Source: JAYVJH01 sp043777595 (lineage in GTDB: Bacteria; Bacteroidota; Bacteroidia; Cytophagales; Spirosomataceae). From it: a DNA stretch of 64,000 bases. Numbering within the stretch: the first letter of the stretch is position 1; the number at the start of each line of letters is the position of its first letter. The notes under the pieces are model-generated. The model was not told the DNA's origin and did no database searches. It was given only the letters and a program-made list of their open reading frames with translations. A program made the position numbers and the translations under genes. Of the stretch, positions 51,543 to 61,324 are shown piece by piece. Where the stretch lies: assembly GCA_043777595.1 (NCBI GenBank), contig JAYWHT010000110.1:27270-91269 (forward strand), in the 5' to 3' direction.

Positions 51543-52757
51543 ATGAATGCAGATATACTTATAGATGTTCTGCGAAATGAGTACAAAGACATTCTCCATC
51601 ACGAGGTGTCCCAGTGCCTTATTTCGTTTTTAATAGCCTGCACAATCGCAGTTATGTCTATCCCTGTTATTATAAATTTTTGCGATTTACTCAATCTCAA
51701 AGAAATTCCCAACTACCGTAGCGCACACAAAGACGCCACACCAAAGTTTGGTGGAATCGCTATTTTTGCCAGTATATTGATAGGTCATTTTTTGTGGCCA
51801 CACTTTAACGACCTAAGCGACAGCTACCTCACCAACCTATCAGTTGTTGGTATAACGATGTTGTTTTTTTTGGGCCTAAAAGATGACCTACTAATGCTTG
51901 ACCCAGCCAAAAAGCTACTCCTGCAAGTTATTGCGGCATCAACCTTAGTATTTTTGGGTGGTCTCAAAATCGACAATTTATTTGGTATCTTTGGCTGTTT
52001 TGAAATATCCGACTGGCTTAGCGTGCCATTTACTATTTTTATTTTTATTGCGCTCATCAATGCCATAAACCTTATTGATGGTATCGATGGCCTCGCTGGT
52101 GGTGTAGGCTTTATTGCCAGTGTTTGTTTTGGCACATGGTTTTTACTCAATCACCATTATTCAATCGCTTGTTTGGCTTTTTCGATGGCGGGCGGTCTGC
52201 TTGGTTTTCTTAGATTTAATTTTTCTAATACCAGCAAAATTTTTATGGGCGACACCGGCTCGCTGATAGTTGGCTTTTTGTTGGCGTTCTTTGCCGTTGA
52301 GTTTATCAGAATCAATGCCACCCTACTCAAAACCCCAAACGCCGATTCTTTCTTAAATGCCCCTGTCTTTGCAGTTGTACTTTTAATTGTTCCAATATTT
52401 GATACCCTCCGTGTTTTTGTGGTGAGAGTCCTCAATGGCCGTTCGCCATTTCATGCAGACCGTAACCACATGCACCATATCTTTATAGACAACGGCATGA
52501 GCCACTTTCAGGCTACAGCAACACTCTGCGGGGCAACTTTACTGCACGTTGCGTTTTATTCATATACGTTTACTGAGTTTACAAATACCGAAGCCGTGGC
52601 TGGTATTGTAGCTTTGTTTTTATTGTATATGACAACCGGGTATTTTCTGAAAATGCGTGCCTACCGTCTCAAAAACAACCTAAACTGGGGGCAAGTCTGG
52701 GACTTAGCCAATTATAGCAAAGCATCGCTGGCCAAGCGTGTCATCAGAAATCTTTAA
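51543..52757 (+). CDS. Undecaprenyl-phosphate sugar-1-phosphate transferase, WecA/MraY family
   Basis: The 404-residue product has about ten membrane segments and the family motifs: YRSAHKDATPKFGGIAIFA, LGLKDDLLMLDP-type DD, NLIDGIDGLAGG and MGDTGSLIVGF, then HADRNHMHHIF, which favours a WecA-type role. It attaches a sugar phosphate to the lipid carrier to start a surface glycan, fitting the glycosyltransferase cluster just upstream, from which it is separated by 137 bases. The stop overlaps the convergent DUF502 gene by 4 bases. Confidence 0.92.
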   Translation: MNADILIDVLRNEYKDILHHEVSQCLISFLIACTIAVMSIPVIINFCDLLNLKEIPNYRSAHKDATPKFGGIAIFASILIGHFLWPHFNDLSDSYLTNLSVVGITMLFFLGLKDDLLMLDPAKKLLLQVIAASTLVFLGGLKIDNLFGIFGCFEISDWLSVPFTIFIFIALINAINLIDGIDGLAGGVGFIASVCFGTWFLLNHHYSIACLAFSMAGGLLGFLRFNFSNTSKIFMGDTGSLIVGFLLAFFAVEFIRINATLLKTPNADSFLNAPVFAVVLLIVPIFDTLRVFVVRVLNGRSPFHADRNHMHHIFIDNGMSHFQATATLCGATLLHVAFYSYTFTEFTNTEAVAGIVALFLLYMTTGYFLKMRAYRLKNNLNWGQVWDLANYSKASLAKRVIRNL

Positions 52758-53341
52758 CTCGAAGCCCCGCCCGACACTATCATTTTCATCAGCTCGGTAC
52801 TACTTACATCGACTTGCAGCACGCTCGTAGCTGGTACAATAAACATCTCGCCAGAAAAAGCATAAGAATGTGGGCAATATACCGATACATAGCCGTGTAA
52901 GCCCAATTGAGACAGGTCTGTTTGTGTCAAAAATCCCAATTTTTTAATGTTAGACTGCTCGTTTATTGTTACTACCACAGGCTGGTTAAATTTGCGTTTG
53001 TTGCCTACAAAAGCCGTAATCAAATCTTTGATTGAATAATAAATAAGACTTACGAGCGGTAGTTTTTTGAGGAGGTTTTCACCCATTGAAAAAAACGACT
53101 GCGGTACAAATCTCGAAAAAACAAAGCCTAACAGTACAATCCCAGTTACAATAATCAGCAACCCTATACCCGGCAAGTAGAGCGACTCGTTGTTGGCATC
53201 TCGAATATAAATTGGCAAAATACCATCTAAATACTCAATGGCACGCTTGATGATGTAGAGCGTAAAATATATAGGTGCTACCAGCACCAGCCCTCGTACA
53301 AAATAGGCCAATAGTCGCTTGATATATCGGTTTTGAGTCAT
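52754..53341 (-). CDS. DUF502 family membrane protein
   Basis: The 195-residue product has an N-terminal membrane helix (FVRGLVLVAPIYFTLYII), a second at LPGIGLLIIVTGIVLLGFVF and a soluble end with VYCPHSYAFSGEMFIVPAT, as in DUF502. The role is unknown; plant relatives are LIKE COV. It converges with the WecA-type gene. Confidence 0.9.
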   Translation of the reverse strand: MTQNRYIKRLLAYFVRGLVLVAPIYFTLYIIKRAIEYLDGILPIYIRDANNESLYLPGIGLLIIVTGIVLLGFVFSRFVPQSFFSMGENLLKKLPLVSLIYYSIKDLITAFVGNKRKFNQPVVVTINEQSNIKKLGFLTQTDLSQLGLHGYVSVYCPHSYAFSGEMFIVPATSVLQVDVSSTELMKMIVSGGASS

Positions 53342-53422
53342 TGTTTCTTTGAGTCTTAATGTACAAATAACAAATCTCGTACCAATTTAGTTAGCCGAAG
53401 TTTGAAGTTTGATAATACTTAC

Positions 53423-54016
53423 TCAAAATGCCCATATTTTGGTGGGAGTGATGCAGTAATCAAGCCGAATATCGTAGGGGTTTAGGTCTTCGATACGGGT
53501 TACTGGTTCAAAAAAAGACAACCCAACTTTAATTACACTAAGCGAACATTGAGCTAAAAATCGGTCATAGTAGCCTTTGCCATAACCTATCCGATTGCCG
53601 ATAATATCATAGGCCAGTAATGGAACAATAACTAATTGGATATGCTGGGTCGTTTCATCAGTCGCCGATAAATGATAACTGATAACTGAATTTGGTTCTG
53701 GAATATTCCACTGGTTTTGAGTGAGTTCTGTTTCTGGTTTCCATACATAGTGTTCGAGGTCGGAGGTATTGGGGACGACTCTTGGGACGATGATTTGAAT
53801 ATCAGGAAAATAATTTTGAATGATGTTAAGAATGTAAAAGGTATTGACTTCGTGCTGGCTTTCGATGGGTAAATAGCTGTGAAGGACGTGCATTTGGGCT
53901 ACATCAAAAAAATCAAAAAAGCGTTGGGCAATGGCTTCGCTCTGCTCGGCCACCTCCAACGCTGTCAATGCCCTGCGACGCTCCTTAAACTGCTTACGAA
54001 GGTCGTGTTTGGTCAT
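53423..54016 (-). CDS. 5-Formyltetrahydrofolate cyclo-ligase
   Basis: The 197-residue product starts TKHDLRKQFKERRRALTALE and has the ATP and folate binding signature GNRIGYGKGYYDRFLA. It turns 5-formyl-THF into 5,10-methenyl-THF using ATP in the cytosol. Between IPEPNS and the conserved VIVPLLAYD lies an extra stretch partly encoded by a heptad array (53667-53694). The enzyme still looks complete. It follows the POT transporter gene by 7 bases. Confidence 0.93.
   Translation of the reverse strand: MTKHDLRKQFKERRRALTALEVAEQSEAIAQRFFDFFDVAQMHVLHSYLPIESQHEVNTFYILNIIQNYFPDIQIIVPRVVPNTSDLEHYVWKPETELTQNQWNIPEPNSVISYHLSATDETTQHIQLVIVPLLAYDIIGNRIGYGKGYYDRFLAQCSLSVIKVGLSFFEPVTRIEDLNPYDIRLDYCITPTKIWAF
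53667..53694. repeat. Four heptad units inside the folate cyclo-ligase gene
   Basis: GATAAAT, GATAACT, GATAACT, GAATTTG in unbroken register. They encode residues around SVISYHLS in a loop that is poorly conserved in the family. Confidence 0.75.
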
Positions 54017-54023
54017 GTTTTTG

Positions 54024-55493
54024 TTATTTTACTCCGCCCATCCACTTTTTGAGGGGAAAATGTAGCACAAATATAGCACTACCCACTACCGCACAAAACC
54101 AAACGATACTCATAAACAGTTTAGGCATTTGTAGTATGTTTGCTGGGTCGAGGTCGCCAACGAAAAGCCCTGCAAACAAGTTACCTAATGCCGCCGCTAC
54201 AAACCATATACCCATAAGCTGGCTCAAATACTTAGCTGGGGCGAGCTTGGTATAAGCACTTAGCCCAACGGGACTCAAACAAAGTTCGCCTAAGGTATGA
54301 AAAAGGTAAGTTGAGGTAAGTATCCAGGCCGATGATTTTAGACCAGTGATGGCTATATTGGCACCTTCTACCATAATAAAATACCCAATACCCAACAAAA
54401 ACAAGCCAATAGCAAACTTGATAAGCAACGGAGGATTGAGGTTTTGTTTTTCAAGAAAAACCCAAAGTGCGCCCAAAATAGGAGCGAAAATCAGGATATA
54501 TAACGGGTTAAAATCTTGAAACCAACTCGACGGCATTCCAAATGGTAACTCAGAATGGCGATCGGCAAATATTTGTAGCGACGAGCCTTGCTGCTCAAAA
54601 CCCGTCCAAAACAAAACAGCCCCCCAAAAAAGTACAAATAAGATAACTATTCGCTTCATTTCTATTTTTGATAGATTTGAGGCAAATAATAAATTAGCAA
54701 AATAAGTAATGACGATAGCAATAGCCGCCACACCCATAGAATTGGCTACTTGTTTTTTGCTTGACCAAGCAAACAAGCCCGATACTTGCAAATAAGCCAA
54801 AAATAAAACCAATACACCTACAAAAACCCAGCTCAAAACATTTACAGGTTGCTTTGGAGACGTGTCTTGTGCGGCTCGGGGTAATGTTCCTTTTTCTTGT
54901 AGGTATTTGTCGGCAAAGAAGTAATAGACCAATAATCCCAAAAACATGGCTACGGCTGCTGCTCCAAAACCGTAGTGCCAGCCTATTTTTTGACCTAAAT
55001 AACCTACAATGGTTATACCCAAAAATGACCCCATATTTATACCAATATAAAAAATAGAGAAGCCCGCATCTCGTTTGGCACCACCCTCTGGATACAACTC
55101 ACTGACTATGGAGCTGATGTTGGGCTTGAGCAAGCCCGTTCCGATAGCTACAAAGCCCAAACCCATAAAAAAGACCCATTGAGACGATGGAAACGCCAAT
55201 ACGATATGGCCTAACATAATAGCAATACCACCAAACCAGATGGCTTTGCGTTGGCCAAGAATATTGTCGGCAAGCCAGCCACCTGGCAAAGCCAACAAAT
55301 AAACCGAAAAAGTATATAAACCATAAATAGCCCCACCTTCACCTTCATTGAGGCCATAGCCGCCTTTGGTTTTGTCCAACAAAAATAGCAACAAAATGGC
55401 TCTCATACCATAATAACTAAAACGTTCCCACATTTCAGTAAAAAACAACACGTACAGCCCTTTGGGGTGCTTGAAAGATACAGATTCGGACAT
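54024..55493 (-). CDS. POT family proton-coupled oligopeptide transporter
   Basis: The 489-residue product has about 14 membrane segments and the POT signatures: EMWERFSYYGMRAILLLFLL with the ExxERFxYY proton motif, FSIFYIGINMGSFLG and the AFPSSQWVFFMGLGFVAIGTG region. It takes up di- and tripeptides with protons across the inner membrane. The family size is right. Confidence 0.92.
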   Translation of the reverse strand: MSESVSFKHPKGLYVLFFTEMWERFSYYGMRAILLLFLLDKTKGGYGLNEGEGGAIYGLYTFSVYLLALPGGWLADNILGQRKAIWFGGIAIMLGHIVLAFPSSQWVFFMGLGFVAIGTGLLKPNISSIVSELYPEGGAKRDAGFSIFYIGINMGSFLGITIVGYLGQKIGWHYGFGAAAVAMFLGLLVYYFFADKYLQEKGTLPRAAQDTSPKQPVNVLSWVFVGVLVLFLAYLQVSGLFAWSSKKQVANSMGVAAIAIVITYFANLLFASNLSKIEMKRIVILFVLFWGAVLFWTGFEQQGSSLQIFADRHSELPFGMPSSWFQDFNPLYILIFAPILGALWVFLEKQNLNPPLLIKFAIGLFLLGIGYFIMVEGANIAITGLKSSAWILTSTYLFHTLGELCLSPVGLSAYTKLAPAKYLSQLMGIWFVAAALGNLFAGLFVGDLDPANILQMPKLFMSIVWFCAVVGSAIFVLHFPLKKWMGGVK

Positions 55494-55551
55494 TTTAATT
55501 TGGTTTTAGGTACTGATTAAAATTTGTAGAATGAAGAGATAAGGCACTGTT

Positions 55552-57024
55552 TTATTTTTTTTCAGTTACCAAAAAACAAGAAGCAGCGGCAAACAACATA
55601 CAAACCCCAGCCAATACCAAGGCATTGCGAGGGTCGTTGCCCAATAAAGTTTTATAAAAAAGAGGTACAGTGAGCATTCCAATAAATTGAGGTACGCAGA
55701 TAAAGCCATTGAAAATACCCATATAGACTCCCATTTTTGCTTGAGGAACTGCCGAAGCGAGCATCAGATAGGGCATCGACATAATAGAACCCCACATGAG
55801 GCCGATAATGGTCATACCTGCCAGATAAATGTATTTGTCGTTGGAGGTGAGTGTCAAGAAAAACCCACAAGCACCTATGCACAAAAACAGAGCGTGTGTG
55901 CCTCGGTTGCTACCTATGGCTTTGGCAATACGTGGAATAAAAATAGAAACTACCGCACAAGCAATACTAAAAGCAGCAAAACAAAGCCCCCCCCACTTGG
56001 TACCAGCCTCAAAACCTGCTGGATTTGAGAGTGTGTCGGGAGCGGCAAAGGCATATTTGGCTACTGCCAACGATAGATATTGCCACATAAGCGGCAAACC
56101 ATACCATGTAAAAAATTTGACCCACCACAACTGCCGCATAACGGTTGGCATAGACGACAGCGAAGCTAATATTTCTTTGAAAACAGGCAGCATTAACAAC
56201 AAATAACCCCCTGCCATAATACCTAATCCCCATTTGAGGCCATTGGCCAAACCAGCCGAAAAGTACGCAAAGCCAAACGCCAACAGAGCCGCACCTACGG
56301 TGAGGGCTAAATGCCAAAACGAGATTGATTTTTTTTCATCGTCAGTAAAAACGTGTATTTTTTTGTAATCGTCGTTTTCGGGTGGGTACTCTGTGGTGGT
56401 ACGGAGTGTCCAAAAAACTGTAAGAAGTATGGCGGCAGCACCAATATAAAATGGATAGCGCACCGAATTTGGAATACCATTTGTGAGTTCGGTATTAGAC
56501 AGCACCATCGAAATACCTATAAAAGGCAAAATATAAGGCATCAGATTGGCTAACGTTTGGCCAAAACCGACCATAAACGACTGAACAGCGAAGCCTGTTG
56601 GGCGTTGCTTATCGCTCAACATATCGCCTACAAAAGCACGAAAAGGCTCCATGGCGGAGTTCAGACCTGCATCAAGCATCCACATCAAGCCAGCTGCCAT
56701 CCATATTGTCGAAGAGTTGGGCATCAATATCATGGCAATGCTCCCAACCAACGCACCTACCAATATAAAAGGCTTGCGGCGGCCCCAAGTCGGCGACCAA
56801 CTTTTGTCAGAAATGGCACCAATAATAGGCTGTAGCAACAGACCAGTGAGCGGGCCAGCGAGCCAAAGACCAGGTATGGAGGCTTCGTCGGCACCGAGGT
56901 AGCGGTAAATGGGACTCATGTTGGCCTGTTGTAAGCCAAAACCATACTGGATTCCCAAAAAGCCGAAGCTCATGTTCCAGATTTGCCAAAAACTAAGATT
57001 GGGTTTTTCTTTTGTAATACTCAT
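55552..57024 (-). CDS. MFS transporter of the SLC45-like sugar group
   Basis: The 490-residue product has 12 membrane segments and the start SFWQIWNMSFGFLGIQYGFGLQQANMSPIY, with GPLTGLLLQPIIGAISDKSWSPTWGRRKPF, the RxGRR-type motif of SLC45/sucrose-type and maltose transporters. Bacteroidota often place such a gene with alpha-glucan enzymes. A GH13 amylase lies at the right end of this window, 6 kb away, so a link is possible but not shown. Confidence 0.88.
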   Translation of the reverse strand: MSITKEKPNLSFWQIWNMSFGFLGIQYGFGLQQANMSPIYRYLGADEASIPGLWLAGPLTGLLLQPIIGAISDKSWSPTWGRRKPFILVGALVGSIAMILMPNSSTIWMAAGLMWMLDAGLNSAMEPFRAFVGDMLSDKQRPTGFAVQSFMVGFGQTLANLMPYILPFIGISMVLSNTELTNGIPNSVRYPFYIGAAAILLTVFWTLRTTTEYPPENDDYKKIHVFTDDEKKSISFWHLALTVGAALLAFGFAYFSAGLANGLKWGLGIMAGGYLLLMLPVFKEILASLSSMPTVMRQLWWVKFFTWYGLPLMWQYLSLAVAKYAFAAPDTLSNPAGFEAGTKWGGLCFAAFSIACAVVSIFIPRIAKAIGSNRGTHALFLCIGACGFFLTLTSNDKYIYLAGMTIIGLMWGSIMSMPYLMLASAVPQAKMGVYMGIFNGFICVPQFIGMLTVPLFYKTLLGNDPRNALVLAGVCMLFAAASCFLVTEKK

Positions 57025-57092
57025 AATGTGATAGGTTAAGATAACTTTGGACTTACAATTATCACATTTTTTCTTAGAATTTAAAAATTATA

Positions 57093-58781
57093 CTACTTAT
57101 TTTTTACATCAACCCGCACTGATTTAACAGCCATACCCACATTATCAAGGCTCATACCCTCGACCATAATCTTAAAATTACCGACAATATCTGAGGCAAA
57201 AAACGAAACTATTACTTCGCCGTTGGGGTCGGTTATTATTTCGGGGTTCCAGTAAAGCGTCAAGCGATTGTCGGGCTCTTTGCTGCTGTCAGTCGGTGGC
57301 TGGCTGTAGTCTGGAAAATAAAAAGGCTTAGTCAAATCATATCCTTTCAGTACATCGCCCTTAGACTTGGCTATTACTGAGTTTTTGGTATGGCGACGGG
57401 TATAAATAGCAATTACGCCATTACCTCCGTTTGAGCCATAAATCGCCGCATTGGCCCCAGTCAGTTTTTCTATTCTAACAATGTCGTTGGTGTTTAGCCC
57501 CAACTCTGGTACGCCACCTGCCATGGGCATACCATCGACCAAAAACAGTGGAACGGTAGATGCCCCAAATGTTCCAAACCCGTTAATAAGCACTGTACGG
57601 GCACCACTCGACGACTGTACGCCTGGCAACATACCAATCATGTCATAGATGTCCATATTTTTGGGGTAGCGGGGGTCAAACTCTACTTTTGAGTCGGCAA
57701 AGGCGTGTAGCTTTATAATACCTCGGGTGTCTAAGTCGTCTTGTTTGGTTTTTATTTCAATTTCTTCCAACTGTACTGTTTTATCGTCCAATTCTCCATC
57801 GGGGCGTTGTATATTTTGCAGTTGTCTTTCTTTTTGGGTTTCAGACAAAGCTACTTGCTCGTAAGTCAGTGCGGGGAGTTCGTAGTTTGGTATAAATGGC
57901 CTCCAGGCCACAGTCGCACCCTCTACCACATTACCTTTTTTGTTGTTTATCTGATAGCCCACTTCTTGCTCGCCTACCACGGGCAGGTCTTCAAACTTAA
58001 AGTCGCCTTTGGCATCGGCCACTGTGGTGCGTGTAAAACGATTGGTAGTGCCAACCGCTATCACTACCAAACTGGCATTAGGAATACCGACCCCTGTTTT
58101 TTCATTAACAATACGCCCCTCATAAACCAACCCTTTATCTTCTGGTTTTGGTTGAATGGTCTCAATTATTGGCCTAATATCGTTCAGAACACTAAATGTT
58201 TCTTGCCCGCCTACTGTCATCAGTTCGCTGACCGACATCGAAAAAGTACCCTGAACGGGGTCGCCCTGATTGGTCGTTACACGAACTTTGATATTGATTT
58301 GTTCTCGTGGCTTAAAATAATACTTTTCAACCCCTATATTGATTTTAAGCGGTTGCGGCCAAGCTATTTCTTTGACTACCTGCGGTGGGCTATATGCTTG
58401 CTTTTCGTCAGACATATTTTTGACGATAATTTGCTTTTCGTAACCATTGGGATACATAGTTTTAGTAAAAGCCCTCAGTCGGTAGATGCCGCCAGCCAAG
58501 ACCTTGTCTAATTTGAGCGTACCAAAACCACGGCCCACTTGCATAAAAATAATTTGCTCGGTTGTTTTTTTTCCGTCAGGCCCAAAGAGTTGCACAAACA
58601 TTGGCTCGGCATTGGCTCGTAGCCGCCCAGTGAGCGAGTCGGCCATGTAAGCACTAAACCACACACTTTCGCCAGCCGTATAGCCGTCTTTATTGGTATG
58701 TAAATGAATATTGGTTTGGCCAAATGACAAAGTAGCCATCAAAAAGCCCAAAAATACAAGGTGGTATCGACGTGTTTTCAT
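57093..58781 (-). CDS. Exported MG2-like and carboxypeptidase-regulatory protein with TonB plug domain but no barrel
   Basis: The 562-residue product has a signal peptide (YHLVFLGFLMATLSFGQ), an MG2-like domain (LHTNKDGYTAGESVWFSAYM, about 22-115), a second Ig-like domain, a carboxypeptidase-regulatory repeat (GRIVNEKTGVGIPNASLVV) and a TonB-receptor plug (about 345-460: LHAFADSKVEFDPRYPKNMD, INGFGTFGAS, RIEKLTGANAAIYGSNGGNG). It ends 100 residues later, so there is no beta barrel. Such plug-only proteins are a Bacteroidota speciality of unknown role. It diverges from the TonB receptor at 58942. Confidence 0.85.
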   Translation of the reverse strand: MKTRRYHLVFLGFLMATLSFGQTNIHLHTNKDGYTAGESVWFSAYMADSLTGRLRANAEPMFVQLFGPDGKKTTEQIIFMQVGRGFGTLKLDKVLAGGIYRLRAFTKTMYPNGYEKQIIVKNMSDEKQAYSPPQVVKEIAWPQPLKINIGVEKYYFKPREQINIKVRVTTNQGDPVQGTFSMSVSELMTVGGQETFSVLNDIRPIIETIQPKPEDKGLVYEGRIVNEKTGVGIPNASLVVIAVGTTNRFTRTTVADAKGDFKFEDLPVVGEQEVGYQINNKKGNVVEGATVAWRPFIPNYELPALTYEQVALSETQKERQLQNIQRPDGELDDKTVQLEEIEIKTKQDDLDTRGIIKLHAFADSKVEFDPRYPKNMDIYDMIGMLPGVQSSSGARTVLINGFGTFGASTVPLFLVDGMPMAGGVPELGLNTNDIVRIEKLTGANAAIYGSNGGNGVIAIYTRRHTKNSVIAKSKGDVLKGYDLTKPFYFPDYSQPPTDSSKEPDNRLTLYWNPEIITDPNGEVIVSFFASDIVGNFKIMVEGMSLDNVGMAVKSVRVDVKNK

Positions 58782-58913
58782 ATTAAATCTGGCAGTTATG
58801 TTTAAAATAAATTCGATAGCAATATAACCTTATTTTTTTGTAATTATTATGTTTACTTGTATATTTTTGAATAATTTTAAATACTAAAACTGCAACTCTA
58901 TTGCACTTATGAG

Positions 58914-58921
58914 TACCTTTG
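58914..58921 (+). promoter_or_regulatory. -7 element before the TonB receptor gene
   Basis: TACCTTTG matches TAnnTTTG, 21 bases before the ATG. I see no good -33 box at the right distance. Confidence 0.45.
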
Positions 58922-58941
58922 TGGTGTACTAAATTAGTGTT

Positions 58942-61245
58942 ATGCTTTTTGTAATTAGACTGACTACTTTTGTTATTTTATTGTTTTGTTGCGATATGCT
59001 GCAAGCGCAAAGGCAAGAGCCGTGTTCTTGCTTTATAAAAGGGGTAGTCAAAGACCAAGAAACGAGCCTGCCTATTGTCAATGCCATTATTTCTGTTCAA
59101 AACTATTCAGTCCAGACAGATAGTCTGGGGAGGTATTTTGTGGGCAATTTGTGCCAAGGCCAATATACTATTAACTGCACAATAATTGGCTACAAGGCCG
59201 TCAAACGAAAAATTACACTTGCTCACAATACCGAAAACACTAATATAAACCTCAACGAAGAAACCCTGCATTTGGAAGAAATTGAGATAAAAGCCAAACG
59301 AATCCAGACACCCTTCTCGCAAGCCGTGGCCACGCTCGACGGTAGCGCACTCGTTCAGAATAGAGCCGAAACACTGGGCGAAACCCTTAAAAATATTGTA
59401 GGCGTTACGACCTTTCAGACGGGCGGTACTATTGCCAAGCCCGTTATTCATGGCTTGCACAGCAATCGTATTTTAATTTTGAACAACGGCATCAGACAAG
59501 AAGGCCAACAATGGGGCAGCGAACACGCCCCCGAAATCGACCAGTTTGTGGCCAACAGCCTGACCATAATCAAAGGTGCGTCGGCCGTCAGATACGGTGC
59601 CGATGCCATGGCAGGGGTGATTTTGGTTGAGCCAGCACCTTTGCCAACAAATGCCAAAATAGGCGGCGAGTTAAATATTATGGGTTCGTCAAACGGCCAG
59701 CAAGGCACAGTGTCGGGTATGGTAGAAGGCGGCCTGACAAAACTAAACGGCTTTGGCTGGCGGCTTCAAGGTACGCTCAAAGGGGCGGGCAATGTTCATA
59801 CACCCAATTATTATTTGGACAACACTGGCGTACGAGAACAAAACTTTTCGGCCACCATCACCTACCGCACATCTCGCCAAAATACTGAGTTATTTTACAG
59901 TAAATTTAACACAAATTTGGGTATTTTTTCGGGTTCACATATTGGCAATCTCACTGATTTATTGGCAGTTATTAAAAATGAGGTACCGCCCATACAGTCC
60001 GATTTTAATTATCAGATTCAAAAGCCCAACCAGCAAATAGCGCATAGTTTATTAAAACTAAAAAGCACAAAAAAATGGACTACCAGCTCTCTCAACCTCA
60101 CATTTGGGTACCAATACGACCAACGTGCGGAATACGACCTTCATCGACAACAGGCTACTTCCACGCCTTCGTTGTTGTTTAGGTTATGGACACTGACCAG
60201 CGACCTTATCTTTGAGCATCGAACAAGCAACGGCACAACCAGCCAAGCAGGATTGAGTGCTTTGTATCAATATAACTTAATGGACGGCAGGCCGTTGATT
60301 CCTGATTTTGAACAAAATAATGTAGGTTTTTTTTGGATTGAGCGTGTCGTTAGGCCAAAATGGGACATTGAGACGGGGCTACGATTTGATACCAGACATT
60401 TACAGGTTTTTAAGTTTGTTAATAAAACACTTGACACTCGCCCACACAACTTCAATAACTTTTCGGGAAACATAGGAGGAGTTTTTCGTCCTTCCGAACG
60501 CTGGTCGTTAAGGGCAAACATAGGCTCTGCCTGGCGACCACCCAACCTGAGCGAGTTGTACAGTGATGGCGTACATCATGGTGCTGCCGCTTTTGAAGAA
60601 GGTGATGACAGATTGTTGCCAGAAATCACGCTTAACGCATCTCTGGGTTTGGTGTTTTTGTCAAATAAATTAAAGGCTGAAGCAGAAGTTTATAATCATT
60701 CGTTCGACAATTATATTTATCTCAAACCTCGGTCTGAACCAATTTTAACAGTGAGGGGGGCGTTTCCAGCCTTTAAATATGTGCAGACAAACGCTACTTT
60801 TGTGGGTATTGACCTAAAAACCGAATGGCAAATGGCCAACAAAATAAAACACATAGCCAAGGTTTCGTATTTGAGAGCTTACGACCGAACAAATCAAAAC
60901 TATTTGGTGATGATTCCCGCCAATCGAATTGAAAATAGCCTAAAATATAGCCTCAGCCAGCTATCGAAGTTTGCAGAAAGTTATGTTTCGATTAGCCATT
61001 TGTTTGTAGCACAACAAAACAACGTACCACCCAACAGCGACTTTGTACCTCCACCTGCTGCCTATCATCTTTGGTCATTACAGGTCGGCAGCAACTACGA
61101 GCTACCGCATGGGCAGAAGATTATAGTTGGGTTTTCGGTCAATAATATCCTCAATACCGACTACCGAGACTACATGAACAGGTTTAGGTATTATACTTCC
61201 GAAATGGGTAGAAATATATCTTTAAAAATGTCGTATCAGTTTTAG
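58942..61245 (+). CDS. TonB-dependent receptor
   Basis: The 767-residue product has a signal peptide (TTFVILLFCCDMLQAQ), a carboxypeptidase-regulatory-like domain (GVVKDQETSLPIVNAIISV, about 32-110), a plug domain (AETLGETLKNIVGVTTFQTG ... KPVIHGLHSNRILILNNGIRQEGQQWG) and an outer-membrane barrel ending in the terminal Phe of LKMSYQF. The plug resembles siderophore, haem or cobalamin receptors of the FepA/BtuB type rather than SusC, and no SusD follows. The imported substrate is unknown. Confidence 0.93.
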   Translation: MLFVIRLTTFVILLFCCDMLQAQRQEPCSCFIKGVVKDQETSLPIVNAIISVQNYSVQTDSLGRYFVGNLCQGQYTINCTIIGYKAVKRKITLAHNTENTNINLNEETLHLEEIEIKAKRIQTPFSQAVATLDGSALVQNRAETLGETLKNIVGVTTFQTGGTIAKPVIHGLHSNRILILNNGIRQEGQQWGSEHAPEIDQFVANSLTIIKGASAVRYGADAMAGVILVEPAPLPTNAKIGGELNIMGSSNGQQGTVSGMVEGGLTKLNGFGWRLQGTLKGAGNVHTPNYYLDNTGVREQNFSATITYRTSRQNTELFYSKFNTNLGIFSGSHIGNLTDLLAVIKNEVPPIQSDFNYQIQKPNQQIAHSLLKLKSTKKWTTSSLNLTFGYQYDQRAEYDLHRQQATSTPSLLFRLWTLTSDLIFEHRTSNGTTSQAGLSALYQYNLMDGRPLIPDFEQNNVGFFWIERVVRPKWDIETGLRFDTRHLQVFKFVNKTLDTRPHNFNNFSGNIGGVFRPSERWSLRANIGSAWRPPNLSELYSDGVHHGAAAFEEGDDRLLPEITLNASLGLVFLSNKLKAEAEVYNHSFDNYIYLKPRSEPILTVRGAFPAFKYVQTNATFVGIDLKTEWQMANKIKHIAKVSYLRAYDRTNQNYLVMIPANRIENSLKYSLSQLSKFAESYVSISHLFVAQQNNVPPNSDFVPPPAAYHLWSLQVGSNYELPHGQKIIVGFSVNNILNTDYRDYMNRFRYYTSEMGRNISLKMSYQF

Positions 61246-61249
61246 TTTT

Positions 61250-61291
61250 TTATTTTACCTCAAACACTACTACCGAGTTGGGTGGTAGTTG
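61250..61291 (-). pseudogene. Remnant of an amylase 3' end (tail T3)
   Basis: On the minus strand 13 codons read QLPPNSVVVFEVK then a stop, close to the last residues of the amylase at 63120 (LKLPPNSVFVFEVGKL). Upstream the frame meets a stop within three codons, so only the tail is present. It lies 33 bases after the HigA-like gene. Confidence 0.75.
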
Positions 61292-61324
61292 AAAATATTA
61301 ATTAGCGATTGGCACATGGTCGAT

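Noticed and set aside
57040..57047. TAACTTTG on the plus strand as a promoter
   Set aside because: No plus-strand gene follows; both neighbours are on the minus strand, so it is probably a chance match.
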